Origin: Hemibagrus wyckioides
Taxonomy: Eukaryota; Chordata; Actinopteri; Siluriformes; Bagridae
NCBI RefSeq assembly: GCF_019097595.1
Contig: NC_080710.1
Coordinates: 4,533,280 to 4,597,279, forward strand
DNA: 64,000 nt
Direction: 5' to 3'
This document shows, in pieces, positions 35,591 through 46,894 of the stretch. The notes under the pieces were generated by a model. That model worked only from the letters and a program-made list of their open reading frames with translations, did not search any database and was not told the origin of the DNA. The number at the start of each line of letters is the position of its first letter. The first letter of the stretch is position 1. Made by a program: the position numbers and the translations under genes.

Positions 35591-36558
35591 TGAGACTCAA
35601 TGTGCTAACCACTAAAACAGACTATTTATGAAGTAAAGTTAAGATTGCGTAATTGCATCTTACATTCCTCGTTGAATGATCCTGATGTGGCTTATGTTTA
35701 ACTTCTTTCTGACAAGATAAACTGGTAATTAAGATCATTTCGATAGCACGTGAAGGTGGCATGTTGGAATAAAACCTGAAAGTCATGTAGCGTTGTAAGG
35801 CTTTTTTTTTTGGTTGTTTTTTTTAAAACGCGGAAATGTATTCCATTTTTTCTGAACCCATCAGTGTTGTTTTAATATTCGTCGTCTAACATTTGCCATT
35901 CCGTTCTTCTCCTATACTTTTCAAAAACATCTATTGATGTAAGGTGTGGTGGATGCAGGGTGGCTAGCTCCCTTTCAGAAACACTTAATAATACACCATG
36001 CTAACAATGTATTGTTAATAAATGAAGAGGAACCAGAATCAAAAGTAATCTTTTTCTAAAAAACTATAAATCAATGTTGTTAGAATGTTGTAATGATTCA
36101 GGAGACTATGAAACTGTTCCTGTTTAATTGTGCATTTCTACATATCTATAATTAATGGGAAACATTTCCTTCAATCACAACACATTCTTAGTCGTACTAA
36201 ACAATATCTATATAGGTGGTTGCCTTCACACACATACGCAAAACCAGCGTACAATAATGGTCAAGAGAGTGATGCAGAATATGATTGCAACATTCTTAAC
36301 AACATTGTGATAAAGATCCAAAATGTCCTTTATCATCAGACATTCTGCATCTTCAGCTTGTTGGTGTCTCCTGGGAGGCAAAAAGAGAAGACAGTGACAG
36401 TAATTCAGGAAACCTGTAAGCTAAAAATAAAAGTGTAATGACAAGAGAATTGTTAATATAATAATTACTAAAACATATAGAAGCCATTATTTCACAGTAA
36501 ACCAACATTTATAGTAAACACAAAACTACCTGCTTTACACATTAATTCAATAAAAAAA

Positions 36559-36559
<1 letters not shown>

Positions 36560-36602
<43 letters not shown>
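36560..36602. repeat. (CT)n microsatellite
   Basis: About 21 CT units just left of the RTE insertion. Confidence 0.97.
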
Positions 36603-36606
<4 letters not shown>

Positions 36607-36683
36607 AATGTACTCATTCATCTCACCCTGACACTGTTACTGATTTTATAATACTTGTTTTTCACAACAGCAGACACACCACC

Positions 36684-36700
36684 TCTCTTTATGGCCAGAT
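36684..36700. repeat. 17-bp target-site duplication, left copy
   Basis: tctctttatggccagat is repeated exactly at 39,764-39,780 on the other side of the RTE element. Confidence 0.9.
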
Positions 36701-37460
36701 CTTCTTTTTCTTCTTTGGGCTTTTCCCTTCGCCACAGTGAATCATCTCTCTCCACCTATCCCTATCTTCTGCATCCTCAACACTTACACCCACTAGCTTC
36801 ATATCCTCATTTATTACATCATATACCTCCTCTTTGGCCTTCCTCTTTGCCTCCTGCCTGGCAGCTCCATGTCCAACATTCTCCTACTAATATACTCACT
36901 CTCCCTCCTCTGGACATGTCCAAACCATCTTAACCTGGCCTCTCTAACTTTGTCCCCAAATGTCCAACATGAGCTGTCCCTCTGATGTACTCGTTCCTAA
37001 TCCTGTTCAACCGTGTCCCTCCCAAAGAGAACCTCAACATCTTCAGCTCTGCTACCTCCAGCTCTGACTCTGGTCTCTGTCTCTAAACCATACAGCATGG
37101 CTGGTCTCACCACTGTCCTGTACACCTTCCCTTTGATTCTCGCTGAAATCTTTCTATCACACAGAACTCCCGACACCTTTCTCCACCCATTCTCCAACCT
37201 GCCTGCACTCGCTTCTTTACCTCTTTCCCACACTCTCCATTACTCTGGACTGTTGACCCCAAGTACTTAAACTCCTGTACCTTCTTCACCTCTTCACCCT
37301 GTAACCTTACTGTTCCACGTCCCTCCCTTTCATTCACACACATGTACTCAGTCTTACTACCACTGACTTTCATTTCTCTTCTCTCCAGCGCAAACCTCCA
37401 CCTCTCCAGGTTTTCCTCCACCTGCTTCCAAGGAGAATCCTGTCTGACCTCCTCTGACAA

Positions 37461-38177
37461 CTAGTCCATCACCGTAGCAAACAGGAAGGGGCTCAGAGCT
37501 GATCCCTGATGCAGTCCCACCTCCACTTTGAACTCCTCTGTCTGACCTACAGCACACCTCACCACTGTCCTGCTCCACTCATACATGTCCTGCACCACTC
37601 TGACATACTTCTCTGCTACTCCTGACTTCCTCATACAGTACCACAGCTCTTCTCTTGGCACCCTGTCATACGCTTTCTCCAAGTCTACAAACACACAGTG
37701 CAACTCTCTGTGACCATCCCTATACTTCTCCATCAACATTCTCAGAGCAAAAATTGCATCTGTTGTGCTCTTTCTGGGCATGAAGCCATACTGCTGCTCA
37801 CAAATTTCCACTACCTTCCTTAACCTAGCTTCCACTACTCTTTCCCATAGCTTCATTGTATGGCTCATCAACTTTATCCCCCTATAGTTGCTGCAACTCT
37901 GCACGTCACCCTTATTCTTAAAGATCGGCACTAACACACTTCTCCATTCCTCAGGCATCTTCTCACTCTCTAAAACCCTGTTAAACAGACTAGTTAAAAA
38001 TTCCACTGCTGCCTCTCCTAGACACTTCCAGACCTCCACCGGGATGTCGTCAGGACCAACTGCCTTTCCACTTTTCAGCCTCTTCAAAGCCTTCCTGACT
38101 TCATCCTTTCTAATCTCATCTACTTTCTGTTCCACAGAGTTCACCCCTTCTACTCTTTTCCCTCTCATTTTCCTCAT
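37461..38177 (-). pseudogene. RTE reverse transcriptase, catalytic motif deleted
   Basis: Shows [29 protein letters not shown], the [14 protein letters not shown] block (motif A) and [14 protein letters not shown] (motif B), then a stop at VMD. The next frame (37,460 down) goes straight from SEEVRQDSP to KQVEENLERWRF. The roughly 16 residues with FADDIVICSE present in the 25 kb copy are missing, which should abolish polymerase activity. Confidence 0.88.
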
Positions 38178-38813
38178 TCATCAGCTCTTCAAAGTACTCC
38201 TTCCATCTCCTCTGTACACTCTCCTCACTTGTGAGCACCTTTCCATCTCTATCCTTAATAACTCTAACTTGCTGCACATCCTTCCCATCTTGATCCCTCT
38301 GCCTAGCTAACCTGTACAAGTCCTTCTCTTCTTCTCTTGTCTAACCTAGTGTACAACTCATCATACGCCTTCTGCTTGGCCTTAGACACCTCCCTCTTCA
38401 CTCTGTGCTGTAACTCCTTGTATTCCTGTCTATTCTCTTCAGTCCTGTCCATGTCCCACTTCTTCTTGGCTAACCTCTTCATCTGAATACTATCCTGAAC
38501 TTCCTTATTCCACCACCAAGTCTCCTTATCTTCTTTCCTCCTTCCCGATGACACACCCAGCACCTTTCTTCCTGTCTTCCTGATCACTTCTGCTGTAGTT
38601 TCCCAGTCATCTGGCAGCACTACCTGACCACCTAGAGCCTGCCTCAACTTCTGTCTAAATTCCTCACAACATTCCTCCTTTTTCAGCTTCCACCACTTGG
38701 TTTTCTTCTCCATCTCTATCTTTGACCTCTGCTTACAGACCATCAAAGTCATCCTACACACCACCATCCTATGCTGTCTGGCTACACTCTCTCCCACTAC
38801 CACTTTACAGTCA

Positions 38814-39665
38814 CTAATCTCTTTCAGAATCTCTTCTACATAGGATGTAGTCTACCTGTGTGCTCCTACCTCCACTCTTGTAAGTCACTCTATACTGCTC
38901 CCACTTCTGAAAGTAAGTGTTAGCCACAGCCATGTCCATCCTCCTAGCAAAGTCCACTACCATCTGTCCTTCAAGGTTCCTTTCCTTAACTCCAAACTTG
39001 CCCATCACCTCCTCATCACCTGTGTTCCCCTCACCAACATGTCCATTAAAATCTTCTCCTATCACCACTCTCTCACCTGTTGGAATACTCTCTATCACCT
39101 CATCTAATTCACTCCAGAATCTCTCTTTCTCCTCTAACTCACAACCTACCTGTGGGGCATAACCACTAACAACATTCAACATCACCTCTTCAACCTCTAA
39201 CTTCAGACTCATCACCCTGTCTGACACTCTCATCACCTCCAGAACATTCCTCACAAACTCCTCCTTCAGGACCACACCTACCCCATTTCTCTTACTATCC
39301 ACACCATAATAAAACAGCTTGAATCCTGCTCCTATACTACGAGCCTTGCTACCCTTCCACCGGGTCTCCTGTACACACAGTATATCCACCTTCCTTCTGT
39401 CCATCATATCAGCCAGCTCTCTACCTTTCCCTGTCATAGTACCAACATTCAGAGTTCCTATTCTCAGTCCTATACTTTTACATTTCCTCTTCTCTCTCTG
39501 TCTACACACTCTCCTTCCTCCTCTACTTCTTCGACCAACAGTAGCCCAATTTCCACCAGCGCCCTGTAGGTCAACGGCGCTGATGGTGGTCGTTGTTAAC
39601 CCGGGCCTCGACCGATCCGGTATGAAATTTAGATTACTGACTATTCGCATGGTTAAATTTGGCAA
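38814..39665 (-). pseudogene. RTE endonuclease domain
   Basis: An open frame of 283 codons with the exonuclease/endonuclease/phosphatase motifs: LRIGTLNVGTM, CVQETRWKG (catalytic Glu), VVSGYAPQ, GEDFNGHVG (Asp-Asn) and TQVDYILCRR (Asp near the end). It nicks target DNA for integration. This domain looks intact; it is separated from the reverse transcriptase by frame breaks near 38,8xx and 38,3xx. Confidence 0.85.
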
Positions 39666-39763
39666 TGTTTTACGCCGGATGCCCTTCCTGATGCAACCCT
39701 CTCTATTTATCCGGGCTTGGGACCGGCACAGAAGTCACTGGACTGTGACCCCCATGGCTAGAT

Positions 39764-39780
39764 TCTCTTTATGGCCAGAT
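39764..39780. repeat. 17-bp target-site duplication, right copy
   Basis: Exact match to 36,684-36,700. Confidence 0.9.
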
Positions 39781-39994
39781 AACTTGTAGAATTTAGCAAA
39801 CGATTCGTTGTCACCTTACACCATGGAAAAAGCTGAATCTAAAAGGTCAAGATAATCTCTGGGGGTAGAGATTGGGCCCAGTGTTCTGACAATATCTGCA
39901 GATTGGGGCAAAATGCTGTGAATAACTTTCTGGACCAGGCAAAGTCAGAAACAGAAGGATCTTGTAGAACACTTTTGTTCAGAATTAACATGAC

Positions 39995-40273
39995 TTATTT
40001 CCTGGGCAAGGGGACTTCCAAGCAAGAAAAAAAACTCATCTTGAAAGGAGCGTGCACATAAGAAACAGCTTCCTCACTTTTCACAATATGTTCAACTACA
40101 ACACTCTGTACCTCTGGAGGATTCACATCAGGCACTGACACTCTCCACACTTCTTCTCTGTTCACATCGTCACTCTGATTACACGTTAATTTGGCTCTTA
40201 AATTCCCAATATAAGAATTAAAGAACAGATTAAAACTGTACATGAAAGTTTTAAAGCTTGAATTTTTTTCCAA
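39995..40273 (-). CDS. Unidentified open frame
   Basis: A 92-codon frame: MEKNSSFKTFMYSFNLFFNS, GNLRAKLTCNQSDDVNREEV, then PPEVQSVVVEHIVKSEEAVS. Balanced composition and an acidic C-terminal half make it look less random than most frames here. No family recognised. Because flanking sequence (40.35-40.57 kb) is duplicated near 59.75 kb next to protease relics, it might be an upstream exon of a larger FAM111-like ancestor; this is speculation. Confidence 0.25.
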   Translation of the reverse strand: MEKNSSFKTFMYSFNLFFNSYIGNLRAKLTCNQSDDVNREEVWRVSVPDVNPPEVQSVVVEHIVKSEEAVSYVHAPFKMSFFSCLEVPLPRK

Positions 40274-40344
40274 ACTTGAATTGATGTTAAACTGGAAAGG
40301 ATTACTAAAACAAGACCGATATCTAAACTTCCTCTATTTTTTTT

Positions 40345-40570
40345 TCTTTGCAGTCTGCTCCACCTCCCACATTGTTCTGTGTTTCACCTCAAACGACTCT
40401 GAAAGACAGGGAACAACCAAGACACTATTTGAATGAACACTGAAGACTTTAAAAACATCTTTTTACATTATTTCTGTGATTTCTTGCTGTGAGAAATTCT
40501 CTCTAACAGTTTTTACTTGCTGCTGTTATTACCACCCTGAGAAAGTTTTTATTCTAGCTCTGAATAAACG
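40345..40570 (+). repeat. Duplicated block shared with 59.74-59.97 kb
   Basis: Shared phrases: 'ctcaaacgactctgaaagacagg' vs 'ctcaaactactctgaaaaacagg', 'tttcttgctgtgagaaat', 'tctctaa', 'cttgctgc' and 'ttattac'. The right copy is followed by the gypsy element. Confidence 0.7.
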
Positions 40571-41091
40571 AAACACACCTAACTACAACATTTATTCTTT
40601 GAACTTTTTCAAAAGTTCTCATGATTTGTGTCACTTGCCCTTGATAAATAAGTTTTAGGGATTTATTTTCTTCATATCGAACAGTTTTGAGGCAAAATTC
40701 ATGTCAACCCGTGATTGGTCTTTTGTAGACTCATTCAAATTTTTATAACCAACTTTGTCTGTTTAATCATTGGTTTTTGAGTCATGAACATGTCTTCATT
40801 CTTATCTAAATAAAGTGTGCAGTTAGTATTAGAACTCTAGTAAATGTTCTAGTAAAAACTGTTACCTGCACTGTAAAAAATCCAAATTTGCAAATTGTTA
40901 ACTCAGTTTAAAATGATAAGTTAGGTGGACAAATGTTTGAGCACAGTGTTGAGTTTACTTATAAAAAAGATTCAACTGCATGTTTATTACTGTTTGTCCA
41001 ATGAAAATAAACAATTAAGTTGAGAAAACATAATATTTAGATTTTTTCATTTAAGTGTTTAACTTCCTGTCATTGTGCATACGCAGTCTGT

Positions 41092-42350
41092 TTCTGCGGC
41101 ATTTTGCACGGGGTTTCCCCTCATCAACTGCACTTTAGAAGGGGCTGGATGTCCTCTGTTTCAGGTAAGCTTTCTTTTAGTTTTATTGAAAATAACCTAA
41201 ACAAATACTTAACATAAAATGTAACATTGTTTGTTTTGAAAAGACTATTATAAGGAATGTAACGATATTTAACGAGCTCAGACAGCTATTTAGTGATCTT
41301 CCTTCTTCACTTCACGTGCTTCATTTGAAGGCCATGTTCAGTTTACTTTGTAATATATGAAATGAAATGTAATGAAATGTATCAAAATATAGGATTTTAG
41401 TGTATAAGTCATTACAATAAACTATATTTGTTTGATTCCCAGTGCCCCTGCCACTCGATGCAATGATGGTACCAAGCCCAGATAAAAATGGAAGGGGTTA
41501 TGTCAGAAAGGATATCTGTCATAAAAACCTGTGCTAATTTGTTGTGTGGACCAGTTGGTCTGCTGTGGTGACTCCTCACACACATAGGGACTTTTCATTG
41601 TTTTTGACATTATAGATGTACAACATAGCAACGTGCTTTACAGAACATCCAGTCTAAAAAAATATAAAATCATATTGAATTCTCAGTAATGTCTAGTATT
41701 TCAGGAGCTTAGGGTTGTTTTTTTTTTTTTTTTTTTGCATAGCTCCTCTTAGCACAATTTAACTAGTTTGATGCAATTTGGCATTGAATGTTATTCATCT
41801 AATATTCTCCTTTTTGTATGTAAGATTTATTTATGTTGTGTTTTAAACAATTAATGTCAATTTGGTTGAAATGTAACACTGCACATGTTTTTGTTTTTGT
41901 TTTTCTTTTCATAGGTTTGGAATGCAGTGTAAGTATCGGCACTATCAAGGGTGATCCTGGCAGTATCCTTGCTTGTATATTGAATGTGTCTGCTCTTTTA
42001 AAACTGTAGGTGTGTTAAAAACACATTTGACAAGATCACACAAACGAACTAGTGCAATTACTGACCACTTTAATTTTTCATGTGAGTTATGTGATTTTCA
42101 AGATGTGTGTCAGCCATCCCAGTTTTTGAATCATATCAGAAATCATTTGAGGAGTCATGACACAGTCAAATGTTCTTTTAAAGATTGTGAGCTGACAACC
42201 AATGTCCTTTCAACTTTTAGTAGTCACGTATCTCGTGAGCACAAATCTCGTGGTTTTGAAGATTTTAGCTCTTCTGTTACATTGCGAACTGATGATTTGG
42301 AAAGCAATGAAGAGACGGGGGGGGAGACCCTACACAGAATAAAAAGCTAA
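41092..42350 (+). CDS. Zinc-finger gene remnant (C2H2-like)
   Basis: A possible non-coding exon ends at 'ctgtttcag' before gtaagc (about 41,165). After an acceptor (ttttcatag, about 41,914) an open frame 41,973-42,350 codes CVCSFKTVGVLKTHLTRSHK, FSCELCDFQDVCQPSQFLNH...RNH, then CSFKDCELTTNVLSTFSSHV...REH: three C2H2-type fingers with unusual linkers. Similar multi-finger proteins are numerous in fish genomes and often mobile-element linked (recollection). Upstream of 41,973 the likely start (MQCKYRHYQG) runs into a TGA, so the N-terminus is broken or differently spliced. The frame ends in an acidic tail and stop. Confidence 0.45.
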
Positions 42351-43444
42351 ATTAATGTTTAACTATGATGTAAAGTTTATAAGAGTGGCTAAGTGCAACT
42401 ATATGATGCTAGCTTTGCTAATCATGGTGAGCATGCGGTGTCCGATGCCCCATATGAATCGTATTTTTTCTGTAATCTTTAATCATATGTTTACTGTAAG
42501 TGATTAAGATGTAATTAACTTTGTTTATTTGATTTATGTATTTTGGGTTAAATGTTTTGTCACAGTGGGGAAAAAAAGAGTTTAAAGCAGATTTATTTTC
42601 TTCAAAACTTCATTTTTTATTGTACAATGGGATAAAATGCATTCAAACCGCACAAAATGCTAAAATACATGCGATCTTTCTCATTGGGAATGGTTTAGAG
42701 GTTCTGATGTTGTTGATGTTATTAATTTGAAATGTATAATTGTTGCAGACTGGTTTTTTCCTTGGCCTATTCATTGGATGATGCAATTGGGACTTTTGTT
42801 CGCTGAGTGGTTCCTCCAGGAGCGAGTTTCCTTCCAGCAGACATCTTAGCATCACGTCAACTCTTCAGCTCTTCATCTCATCTTCTTCTTTCAACTCTTC
42901 AGCTCTTCACTCATCCATAGTACACTCATCATCAGTTTATCTTTGATAAGCTGAAAGTCTTTCCTAAGGGTGTGGTAGGACTGAGAAATTGCTTTACACA
43001 CATTAGACGGAGCTGTTTTTTAAAAGAACTTGGTTACAGCTATATTTTACATTTGGTTACAGCTGTATGGTTGCAGCTGAATTGGTTAATTAATTTCCAA
43101 GAGTAACTATTGCTGGGGATTGTGACCATTGTTACGGTTGTTTATCACTCTCATTTTCTTCTTTTTTTCCTTTAAGCTGTCAGGGAACAAAATTTATTTA
43201 ATTTACCTGCTCAAAATACACCTTCCTGGTAAACATAATTTTTCATGTGTGGTATTACTTTATTTAACTTTTGTTTCCTTTTTTCTCCCTTACTCCTGAC
43301 GTTAATTTTTTTCCTCAATTAACATCTTTGTGGGTGAACTACAGGCCGAAACCAAGCTCCTTAGGTGAACCTAGACAACCTTAGATGAACCTAGATCATA
43401 CAGGCCTGACCTAGTTATTAAAGCTGGGGTTACACCAATAAAAG

Positions 43445-44700
43445 TGGCGAGCCAGCCAGGAGAGCTTTGGTTAATCATTACCTGTATTGATAACTACTCT
43501 AATGAACACTTTTTCTCTTCTAAATTGGTTTTCCCTCATTTTTTGAGAGTGATATTTGCATCTGTCCAGTTGGTTTTTGAAACTCCTTATAATCCTCAAG
43601 ACAAAATATGGAGCTTTGTAACCGTTTTGATGTACATGGACGAAACTGTTTGTATGTTACAGGGGTAGAAAAGACTTTGATGACATTACAGGTTTTGTTG
43701 AAGTGCATTGGGAAATTGCAAAAGTAGTCAGAGTCCCTGATGAGCCAGAGCAGCCGGCAGGTAGAGTTCTCATACAGTATTTTTTTCTGAGAGTTCAATT
43801 TTGAGGATTGACCCTGATAGTTTAGGAGACCTGCCAAGCCCTGAAGACCCTGCTGTTACATGGCATGTGAAAACAGTTTGTGATATGAGCCCAAAGAGAT
43901 TAGGTAGGGAACTGGCAGAAAGATATTTAGGTGAATTGAACACTATCTCAGGAAGTAGCAGAGCAGCATTCCTACTTGCTCTACAGGAAGAGCTCCAAAG
44001 TGTCCAGCTTCAGTCAAGTGGCTCACAAGCTGCTGAGGCAGGTCCACATACTGTTGTTCACAGTCTTAGTCCTCGTGATTCAGGAAGAACCAATGTTGAA
44101 CTCAACCCTGCTGAGTCAACTGCAGCTAAAATACCGTTATTTATCCAAGCTTTTCTCCCTCATATGTACCACAGAGCCCTGTGCACACTGAGGAAAGCAT
44201 GCTCAACCCTCCTCAGACCCAAAGGGTAGTTGTGGAGTATGTCATCCGTAATGAGTCTGCACACTCATCCTTGAGACAAAGCCGGATCCGTATCTTCTTT
44301 GGCAGAATCCCCAAGCCAAATTGGGAGGTTGATTATGAGACTTGGCATACTCAAGTTGATCTTCTACTCTCTGATCCTTCTTCGTCAGAATCTCAGAAGG
44401 TGAGGATAATCTTAGAAAGCCTGCTTAGCCCAGCAGCTGACATTGTCAAGCCTTTACCTTAACCAGATTGAATCTGCTTTCGGTGTAGTAGAAGATGGAG
44501 AAGAACTCTTCGCAACTTTTCTTAACTTAAGTCAAAATGCTGGAGAGAAACCATCAGCATATCTCCAAAGACTGCATGCTCTTCTTACCCGAGCAATATC
44601 TAGAGGGGGAGCTAGTGCCACCGACTCCCGTAAACATTTGCTTCACCAGTTTTGTCGAGGGTGCTGGGACCAGACCATGATAATAGGACTCCAGCTTGAA
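43445..44700 (+). pseudogene. Ty3/gypsy Gag or PNMA-like capsid relic
   Basis: Three successive frames carry one Gag-like protein: 43,801-44,229, 44,181-44,462 and 44,443 onward. The recognisable part is FFGRIPKPNWEVDYETWHTQ, then DLLLSDPSSSESQKVR, ILESLLSPAADIVK, ESAFGVVEDGEELFATFL, GEKPSAYLQRLHALL and HQFCRGCWDQTMI. This layout is typical of the PNMA/Ty3 capsid domain. The start of the block, tggcgagccagccagg at 43,445, could be a primer-binding site. The frame breaks make it non-functional here. It stops abruptly at the GC-rich repeat. Confidence 0.65.
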
Positions 44701-44703
44701 CAC

Positions 44704-45349
44704 CTGGAGCCCCCGGGGGCCCCAAACCCCAAATTGCTCCAGACTGCTCCAACCTTGATATATAGCCTTTCTGGGTTTTCTCTGAGGGGTCCCCGAGGCC
44801 TCCAGGGGCCTCTGAAACCAGCTAGCCTGAGGAAGGTGCTACGAGCTCATGCTTCGGGATTCCGCATGCCGTCACCCCTCCGAGTTCGCCTGTGTACTTT
44901 GGAAGCTCAACTCCGTTGTTTTGTGTTTTTTTTTCCCTCAAGGGACTTATGCCTGGATGTTGGGTTTTTTACTATACAGATACAGTACATGGCAGGTTGG
45001 GTCCAGATTAGAGAGATGGCCCCCGGGTGCCCCGAGCTACAACTTGGTCGGGATGTTGAATCCGATCGATACGACCACACGTCCCAGATCCTCCTGGGAT
45101 GCCCGGTTGAGCTGCGTTGGTCTGGGACCCCTCAGGGGCCCCTGAAGCCAACTAGCCTTAGGAAGGTGCTACGAATTCGCGCTTCGGGATACTGCACGCC
45201 GTCAACCCTCCGAGTTCGCCTGTGTATTTTGGAAGTTCAACTCCATTGTTTTGTGTTTTTTTCCCTCAAGGGACTTATACCGGGATGTTGGGTTTTTTCC
45301 CATACAAATACATAGCAGATTGGGTCCAGATTACAGCTGTGGCCTCTGG
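44704..45349 (+). repeat. Two tandem copies of a ~315-bp GC-rich repeat
   Basis: Copy 1 (44,704-45,016) and copy 2 (45,019-45,349) share 'gaaggtgctacga', 'cctccgagttcgcctgtgta', 'ccctcaagggactta' and 'gggatgttgggttttttnc'. A third, diverged copy lies at 46,158-46,408. The unit is far richer in GC than its surroundings. The open frame (44,443-45,315) continues from Gag into it by chance or as a fusion. Confidence 0.85.
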
Positions 45350-45504
45350 GGGCCAAAATTTTTAGATCGCTAAAATGCAAAATCAGGTCCCCCCTTGACT
45401 AGTCTACGAATAGTAGCGACCACCCATGTCGCCACGACACCCTACTGCCCGTCCGACGTGAGTAATATGCGTAGGCGTTCCTTAAAAAAAAGGCCTCGCT
45501 AGGC

Positions 45505-46145
45505 CTCATGACATGAATTGAACCTTTTTTCTCTTCATTTTGCGCGCGCTCTCAGGCCTCACGATGTATGACATGAATTACTGAAGGTCACAGCTCAATA
45601 TGGACCTTTTTTCTCTTCATTTTGCACGCTCACAGGCCTCATGACGTATGACATGACTCTCACAGGCCTCATGATGTATGACATGAATTACTGAAGGTCA
45701 CAGCTCAATATGGACCTTTTTTCTCTTCTTTTTGCGCTCTCATTCAATTTGTTTTGTATAGCGCCTTTTACAGTGAACATTGTCTCAAAGCAACTTTACA
45801 AGAGAAGAAAAACAGAGAAAGGGGAGGGGAAGATAAAAAAAAATAGCTAAATAACTAGAAATAATAAATTATGAAATTTAATTATTAAACTATTTTATCC
45901 CTATTTTATTCCTAATGAGCAAGCCTGTGGCAATGGTGGCAAGGAAAAACTCCCTGGGATGGAATAAGGAAGAAACCTCGAGAGGAACCAGGTTCAGAAG
46001 GGAACCCATCCTCATAATATTTTAAATACAATTTCAGAAATCTTTTTTCAAAAGATAAAATGAACACTGAAGGTCACAGGTCAATATGGACCTTTTATTC
46101 CTCTTCTTTTTGCACTCTCTCAGGCCTCATGATGTATGAAATGAA
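45505..46145 (+). repeat. ~95-bp tandem repeat split by an insertion
   Basis: Units contain 'caggcctca(t/c)gatgtatgacatg', 'aattactgaaggtcaca' and 'gctcaatatggacctttttt'. Three units lie at 45,505-45,735 and one resumes at 46,060-46,145. A SINE-like repeat (45,740-46,020) sits between, so it inserted into an existing array. Confidence 0.85.
45740..46020 (-). mobile_element. SINE-like insertion in tandem array
   Basis: 'tgtatagcgccttttacagtg', 'aacattgtctcaaagcaac', 'tgagcaagcctgtggcaatgg', 'aagaaacctcgagaggaacc': the family also seen at 12.1, 19.4, 26.3 and 47.57 kb. Confidence 0.75.
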
Positions 46146-46157
46146 TTACCGAACATA

Positions 46158-46408
46158 CCGGGGCCCAAACTCCAAATTGCTCCAAACTTGAGATCTGGTC
46201 TGAGTGTCCCCAAGGAGCACCCTGTTGTTCCTGGGCCCCTAATGCCAGCCACGCTTTGGGATTCCGCACGCCATCGCCCCTCCGAGTCGCCCTGTGAAGT
46301 TTGGAGGCTCGATTCTGTTCCTAGTCGATACACCTGGATTTTTACCCTCAAGGGACTCGTACCGGGATGTTGGGTTTTTTACTATACAGATACATGGCAG
46401 GATGGGCT
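46158..46408 (+). repeat. Third copy of the GC-rich repeat
   Basis: Matches the 44.7-45.35 kb units ('ggattccgcacgccatcgcc', 'ctcaagggactcgtaccggg') but has lost about 60 bp. Confidence 0.75.
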
Positions 46409-46676
46409 CAATGGCCTGATGTTATCTAGATTGATCTTTAGGCTCCTTATTGTTGTGTGAAACACAAATCATGGGTCCTAGTACTCGGCTGGAAGCCTGC
46501 TGCACATCATGCCTTATATTAGGTGGAAAGACAAACTGAGGGTCCTCGTACTCGGCTTAACCTCAGCTACAGGGCAAGACATTCTTCTCCCCATCGGACT
46601 TTAATTCATAGAAATGTTTGCCATACAAGACTTATCACTCAGTGATTAACACAACACTGAATTTTGTTCAACAAGT

Positions 46677-46682
46677 TTTATT
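46677..46682 (-). terminator. AATAAA polyadenylation signal
   Basis: Located 70 bp downstream of the TGA of the last exon (46,752) of the recombinase-like gene. This supports 46,752-46,894 as its terminal exon. Confidence 0.55.
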
Positions 46683-46751
46683 TAGAAGGCCTCAAAAAAG
46701 ACCACTGACAACATTTTTAGAACAAAAAACACGGCGAACAAACAAAGCCCT

Positions 46752-46894
46752 TCACACAGTCTTTGTGAGCAACACATCCATCTGTTCCTCTTTAACTGGT
46801 TCAGTGATACTTGATGCTGCCTCATCTACTTGACTGTGCCCTTTCTTCTGATGAACCTCTGAGGATCTCCTGGGCTTACAAAGATTTCCACAGT
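46752..46894 (-). CDS. Terminal exon of the recombinase-like gene
   Basis: After acceptor 'tatttccag' the frame reads CGNLCKPRRSSEVHQKKGHS, then ITEPVKEEQMDVLLTKTV and stop. PVKEEQMD resembles a SUMO-site-like VKEE motif. An AATAAA follows after 70 bp. Confidence 0.45.

Larger units (their letters stand above)
31790..36440 (+). repeat. Segmental duplication unit C
   Basis: Collinear with unit A over nearly its full length, from the 'tttattcctcttttaccacagcac' block to 'gaagacagtgacagtaa'. It differs by loss of the SINE-like block near 32.23 kb and gain of a SINE-like repeat at 35.31-35.59 kb. Confidence 0.85.
36701..39763 (-). mobile_element. Near full-length RTE-type LINE, copy 2
   Basis: A 3,063-bp insertion bounded by the 17-bp duplication. 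On the minus strand it starts with 'atctagccatgggggtcaca' and the 'gcatccggcgtaaaacattg' leader common to fish RTE elements. It continues through an apurinic-type endonuclease (38,814-39,665), a linker and the reverse transcriptase (37,107-38,177), and ends 'gaaaagcccaaagaagaaaa'. Several frame breaks split the reading frame, and the FADD block is deleted near 37,428. It is therefore dead but inserted recently enough to keep a perfect target duplication. Confidence 0.92.

Noticed and set aside
38917..39789. Plus-strand frames over the RTE 5' part
   Set aside because: Antisense to the endonuclease and to the element leader; composition is low-complexity Ser/Leu/Pro.
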